In this document: positions 5,144 to 6,036 of the stretch, in pieces | Numbering within the stretch: position 1 is the stretch's first letter | Layout of the letters: the number at the start of each line of letters is the position of its first letter | Origin: Thalassolituus sp. | GTDB taxonomy: Bacteria > Pseudomonadota > Gammaproteobacteria > Pseudomonadales > Oceanobacteraceae | Assembly (NCBI GenBank): GCA_029212275.1 | Contig: JARGOI010000168.1 | Coordinates: 1-6,036 of the forward strand | Direction: 5' to 3' | Length of the DNA stretch: 6,036 nucleotides | Position numbers and translations under genes: made by a program | The notes under the pieces: model-generated | Seen by the model: only the letters and a program-made list of their open reading frames with translations | What the model was told of the DNA's origin: nothing | The model's database searches: none

Positions 5144-5419
5144 CTAAGCCTGAATAACAGGATGATCTTTCAACCATTCTTTTAAGGCGTCATCCATACG
5201 TCCCTGCCAGCCTTTGCCGGTGGCTTTGAATGATTCTACAACTTCGGGCGAGAGTCGAATACTGATCTGTGTCTTGGTCGGTTCTTTCTGTTTACCACGA
5301 ACACGCAAGGCTTTGTGCGATGACTTTGGCAGCACATCTGCCGCTGGACGAAACTTTTTTAGATCGTCTGCGCTTAGTTCACGAACTTCGCCATATTTAT
5401 CGATCAGATGCTTGTTCAT
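5144..5419 (-). CDS. brnA: BrnA antitoxin (ribbon-helix-helix repressor)
   Basis: BrnA proteins bind and neutralise the BrnT ribonuclease toxin and, alone or in complex, repress their own promoter. The 91-residue product has a basic, mostly disordered N-terminal half (residues 1-48, with GKQKEPTKT), which in this family contacts the toxin. The C-terminal ribbon-helix-helix domain is at about 49-86: strand TQISIRLS, helix PEVVESFKATGKG, then WQGRMDDALKEWL. Length and the GKGWQGRMD motif fit the family well. The ATG at 5417-5419 has GAGAGG nine bases upstream and lies inside the end of brnT (23-base overlap), giving translational coupling. The order toxin then antitoxin is normal for BrnTA. The likely operators are the two dyads in front of brnT. 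Confidence 0.88.
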   Translation of the reverse strand: MNKHLIDKYGEVRELSADDLKKFRPAADVLPKSSHKALRVRGKQKEPTKTQISIRLSPEVVESFKATGKGWQGRMDDALKEWLKDHPVIQA

Positions 5420-5672
5420 AAAGTTTTACCTCTCGTGAATTAGCCTTACGTAAACTAATGACCCTAATACCATCCTTAATTAGGGTGAACACCAAAACAT
5501 GGAGCCTGTGCCTCAAAATCCCTAGAGCAATGTAACGAGTTTCTCCATATTCTTGCCGCCCATCTTCTGCGATTAACGAGTTATCGAAGTCAAAAATCTT
5601 AGCTTCAGCAAATGAAACTCCATGTTTGGTGATATTTGCTCGGTTCTTTTCTGGGTCAAACTCAATCTTCAT
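5397..5672 (-). CDS. brnT: BrnT toxin (RelE-fold ribonuclease)
   Basis: BrnT is a small RelE-like ribonuclease that blocks translation when freed from BrnA. The sequence shows the family landmarks: FDPEKNRANITKHGVSFAEA at the N-terminus, a DGRQEYGETRYIALG strand pair, the LHVLVFTLIKDGIRVISLRKAN core and the SREVKLYEQ C-terminal helix. It has 91 residues from the ATG at 5670-5672, or 93 from an ATG two codons earlier (5676-5678). The later start is chosen because AAGGGA touches the first ATG and stands six bases before the second. The conserved charged residues of the fold look intact, so the toxin is probably active. It is the first gene of the minus-strand cassette with brnA, the 71-residue gene and the HEPN-like gene behind it. 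Confidence 0.88.
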   Translation of the reverse strand: MKIEFDPEKNRANITKHGVSFAEAKIFDFDNSLIAEDGRQEYGETRYIALGILRHRLHVLVFTLIKDGIRVISLRKANSREVKLYEQASDR

Positions 5673-5678
5673 ATCCAT

Positions 5679-5684
5679 TCCCTT
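5679..5684 (-). promoter_or_regulatory. Ribosome binding site that decides the brnT start
   Basis: AAGGGA abuts the first in-frame ATG (5676-5678) with no spacer. It stands six bases before the second ATG (5670-5672), which is the normal distance. This favours a protein beginning MKIEFD over MDMKIEFD. Confidence 0.6.
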
Positions 5685-5698
5685 AGATAGATATGTTT

Positions 5699-5726
5699 AT
5701 TGTATGTACAAAAATCTAATCGTCAA
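5699..5726 (-). promoter_or_regulatory. Sigma-70 promoter of the brnT cassette
   Basis: On the minus strand TTGACG (5726-5721) and TACAAT (5704-5699) are separated by 16 bases. Each box matches five of six consensus positions, so this is a strong promoter by sequence. Transcription should start near 5692, giving a leader of about 20 bases before brnT. No other clear promoter was seen ahead of the 71-residue or HEPN-like genes. Confidence 0.78.
5700..5711. promoter_or_regulatory. Candidate BrnA operator 1 (12-bp dyad over the -10 box)
   Basis: ttgtatgtacaa has perfect 5-bp arms (ttgta/tacaa) around two central bases and overlaps the -10 box. A ribbon-helix-helix repressor bound here would block RNA polymerase. 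Confidence 0.55.
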
Positions 5727-5731
5727 TCTAA

Positions 5732-5743
5732 TTGAATATACAA
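5732..5743. promoter_or_regulatory. Candidate BrnA operator 2 (12-bp dyad upstream of the -35 box)
   Basis: ttgaatatacaa resembles operator 1 at most positions and is itself a near dyad. Its centre is 32 bases from that of operator 1, about three helical turns, so both sites face the same side and flank the -35 box. Confidence 0.5.
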
Positions 5744-5762
5744 TTTGTAAATTACAGGCAAT

Positions 5763-5783
5763 AAAAAGGCCGCATTGCGGCCT
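5763..5783 (-). terminator. Rho-independent terminator of purL
   Basis: aggccgc (5767-5773) and gcggcct (5777-5783) form a 7-bp GC-rich stem with a three-base loop. On the minus strand the stem is followed by TTTTTATT. It lies about 60 bases after the purL stop. It also separates purL transcription from the brnT promoter immediately downstream. Confidence 0.85.
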
Positions 5784-5793
5784 GTTTAATCGC

Positions 5794-5818
5794 GGTTAGG
5801 CAGCAAGCTGCCTGAACC
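5794..5818 (-). repeat. Second hairpin in the purL 3' untranslated region
   Basis: ggtt-aggcagc (5794-5804) pairs with gctgcct-g-aacc (5807-5818), giving 11 bp with one bulged G and a two-base loop. No T-run follows, so it is not a complete terminator. It could stabilise the purL mRNA end or assist the terminator behind it. Confidence 0.55.
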
Positions 5819-5844
5819 ACTTCTACAATGTGAACCTAATAATC

Positions 5845-6036
5845 TTAGTTCTCTTCACACCAAACCCGCGCATTACGGAACATTCGCATCCACGCGCCAT
5901 CTTCGCTCCATTCCCCGTCTTCACTGTTAGGGATGTAGGAGTTTTGAATCGCGCGGAAGACACGCTCAGGGTGCGGCATCATGATGGTGACACGGCCGTC
6001 GTTGGCGGTTAACCCGGTAATACCTTGTGGTGAACC
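5845..6036 (-). CDS. purL: Phosphoribosylformylglycinamidine synthase, C-terminal 63 residues (runs off the right edge)
   Basis: PurL makes FGAM from FGAR, ATP and glutamine in step four of purine synthesis. The visible part is the end of its glutamine amidotransferase domain: GSPQGITGLTANDGRVTIMM, then PHPERVFRAIQNS, then WSEDGAWMRMFRNARVW. PHPER supplies the His and Glu of the Cys-His-Glu triad; the nucleophilic Cys lies outside the window. The last segment matches the E. coli C-terminus closely (WMRIFRNAR). The large single-chain form implied by this ending is typical of gammaproteobacteria. The gene reads into the terminator at 5763-5783. It is a core gene and marks the end of the accessory segment. 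Confidence 0.95.
   Translation of the reverse strand, partial: GSPQGITGLTANDGRVTIMMPHPERVFRAIQNSYIPNSEDGEWSEDGAWMRMFRNARVWCEEN

Noticed and set aside
4893..5147. 84-codon plus-strand frame opposite the 71-residue gene
   Set aside because: It is antisense to a gene with a good ribosome binding site and tight operon spacing, and shows no motif of its own.
5794..5818. GTTAGGC within an inverted repeat next to purL, reminiscent of an integron attC core site
   Set aside because: The whole dyad is only about 25 bases, too short for attC, and the second arm reads GCCTGAAC with a bulge. No integrase or cassette structure is near, so it is better read as a 3' untranslated hairpin of purL.
1..6036. 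CRISPR arrays, tRNA or rRNA genes, insertion sequences
   Set aside because: No regularly spaced palindromic repeats, cloverleaf-like sequence, rRNA-like stretch, transposase motif or terminal inverted repeats were found. The only long repeat array is protein-coding.

Overview
The window looks like chromosome from a gammaproteobacterium, probably marine or aquatic. This rests on an IbpA-type small heat shock protein close to the Escherichia coli one, a PurL C-terminus of enterobacterial type, a MAPEG membrane protein and a TGC-lipobox lipoprotein ending in acidic repeats. Species cannot be read from the sequence. All genes except the lipoprotein and one broken antitoxin gene lie on the minus strand.

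Left part (1-1069): the N-terminus of a MAPEG-family membrane protein runs off the left edge. Upstream of it, on the same strand, is a Crp/Fnr-type regulator. Its reading frame probably once began about 75 bases further upstream, and a one-base slip in an A5/T5 tract now separates that start from the rest. An intergenic region of about 240 bases carries a candidate promoter, a 10-bp tandem repeat and a perfect 9-bp dyad leading to the lipoprotein.

Middle (1070-3290): a 692-residue outer-membrane lipoprotein whose C-terminal two thirds consists of about 15 repeats of 31 residues. Each repeat joins a DxDxDG calcium-loop-like motif to an RHS/YD-like box. At DNA level the repeats are 93 bp long, and the best conserved copies (2618-2989) look recently duplicated or homogenised.

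Heat-shock unit (3261-3887): ibpA has a near-consensus sigma-32 promoter, a leader that can fold into a ROSE-type RNA thermometer over the Shine-Dalgarno sequence, and a strong terminator. It is therefore predicted to be controlled by temperature at both transcription and translation.

Accessory segment (about 3919-5743): this holds a decayed HigA/NadS-type antitoxin without a toxin, then a four-gene minus-strand cassette transcribed brnT - brnA - a 71-residue antitoxin-tail-like protein - a 208-residue AT-rich gene whose product has an RxxxxxH motif like HEPN/AbiU2 proteins. Genes one and two overlap, genes two and three are 12 bases apart, and genes three and four overlap. A promoter with two 12-bp dyads 32 bp apart precedes brnT. 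The most interesting reading is a BrnTA module with a second, possibly undescribed HEPN toxin/antitoxin pair under the same promoter. This part is inference. The right edge is the 3' end of purL with its terminator, so the segment sits between ibpA and a core purine gene.
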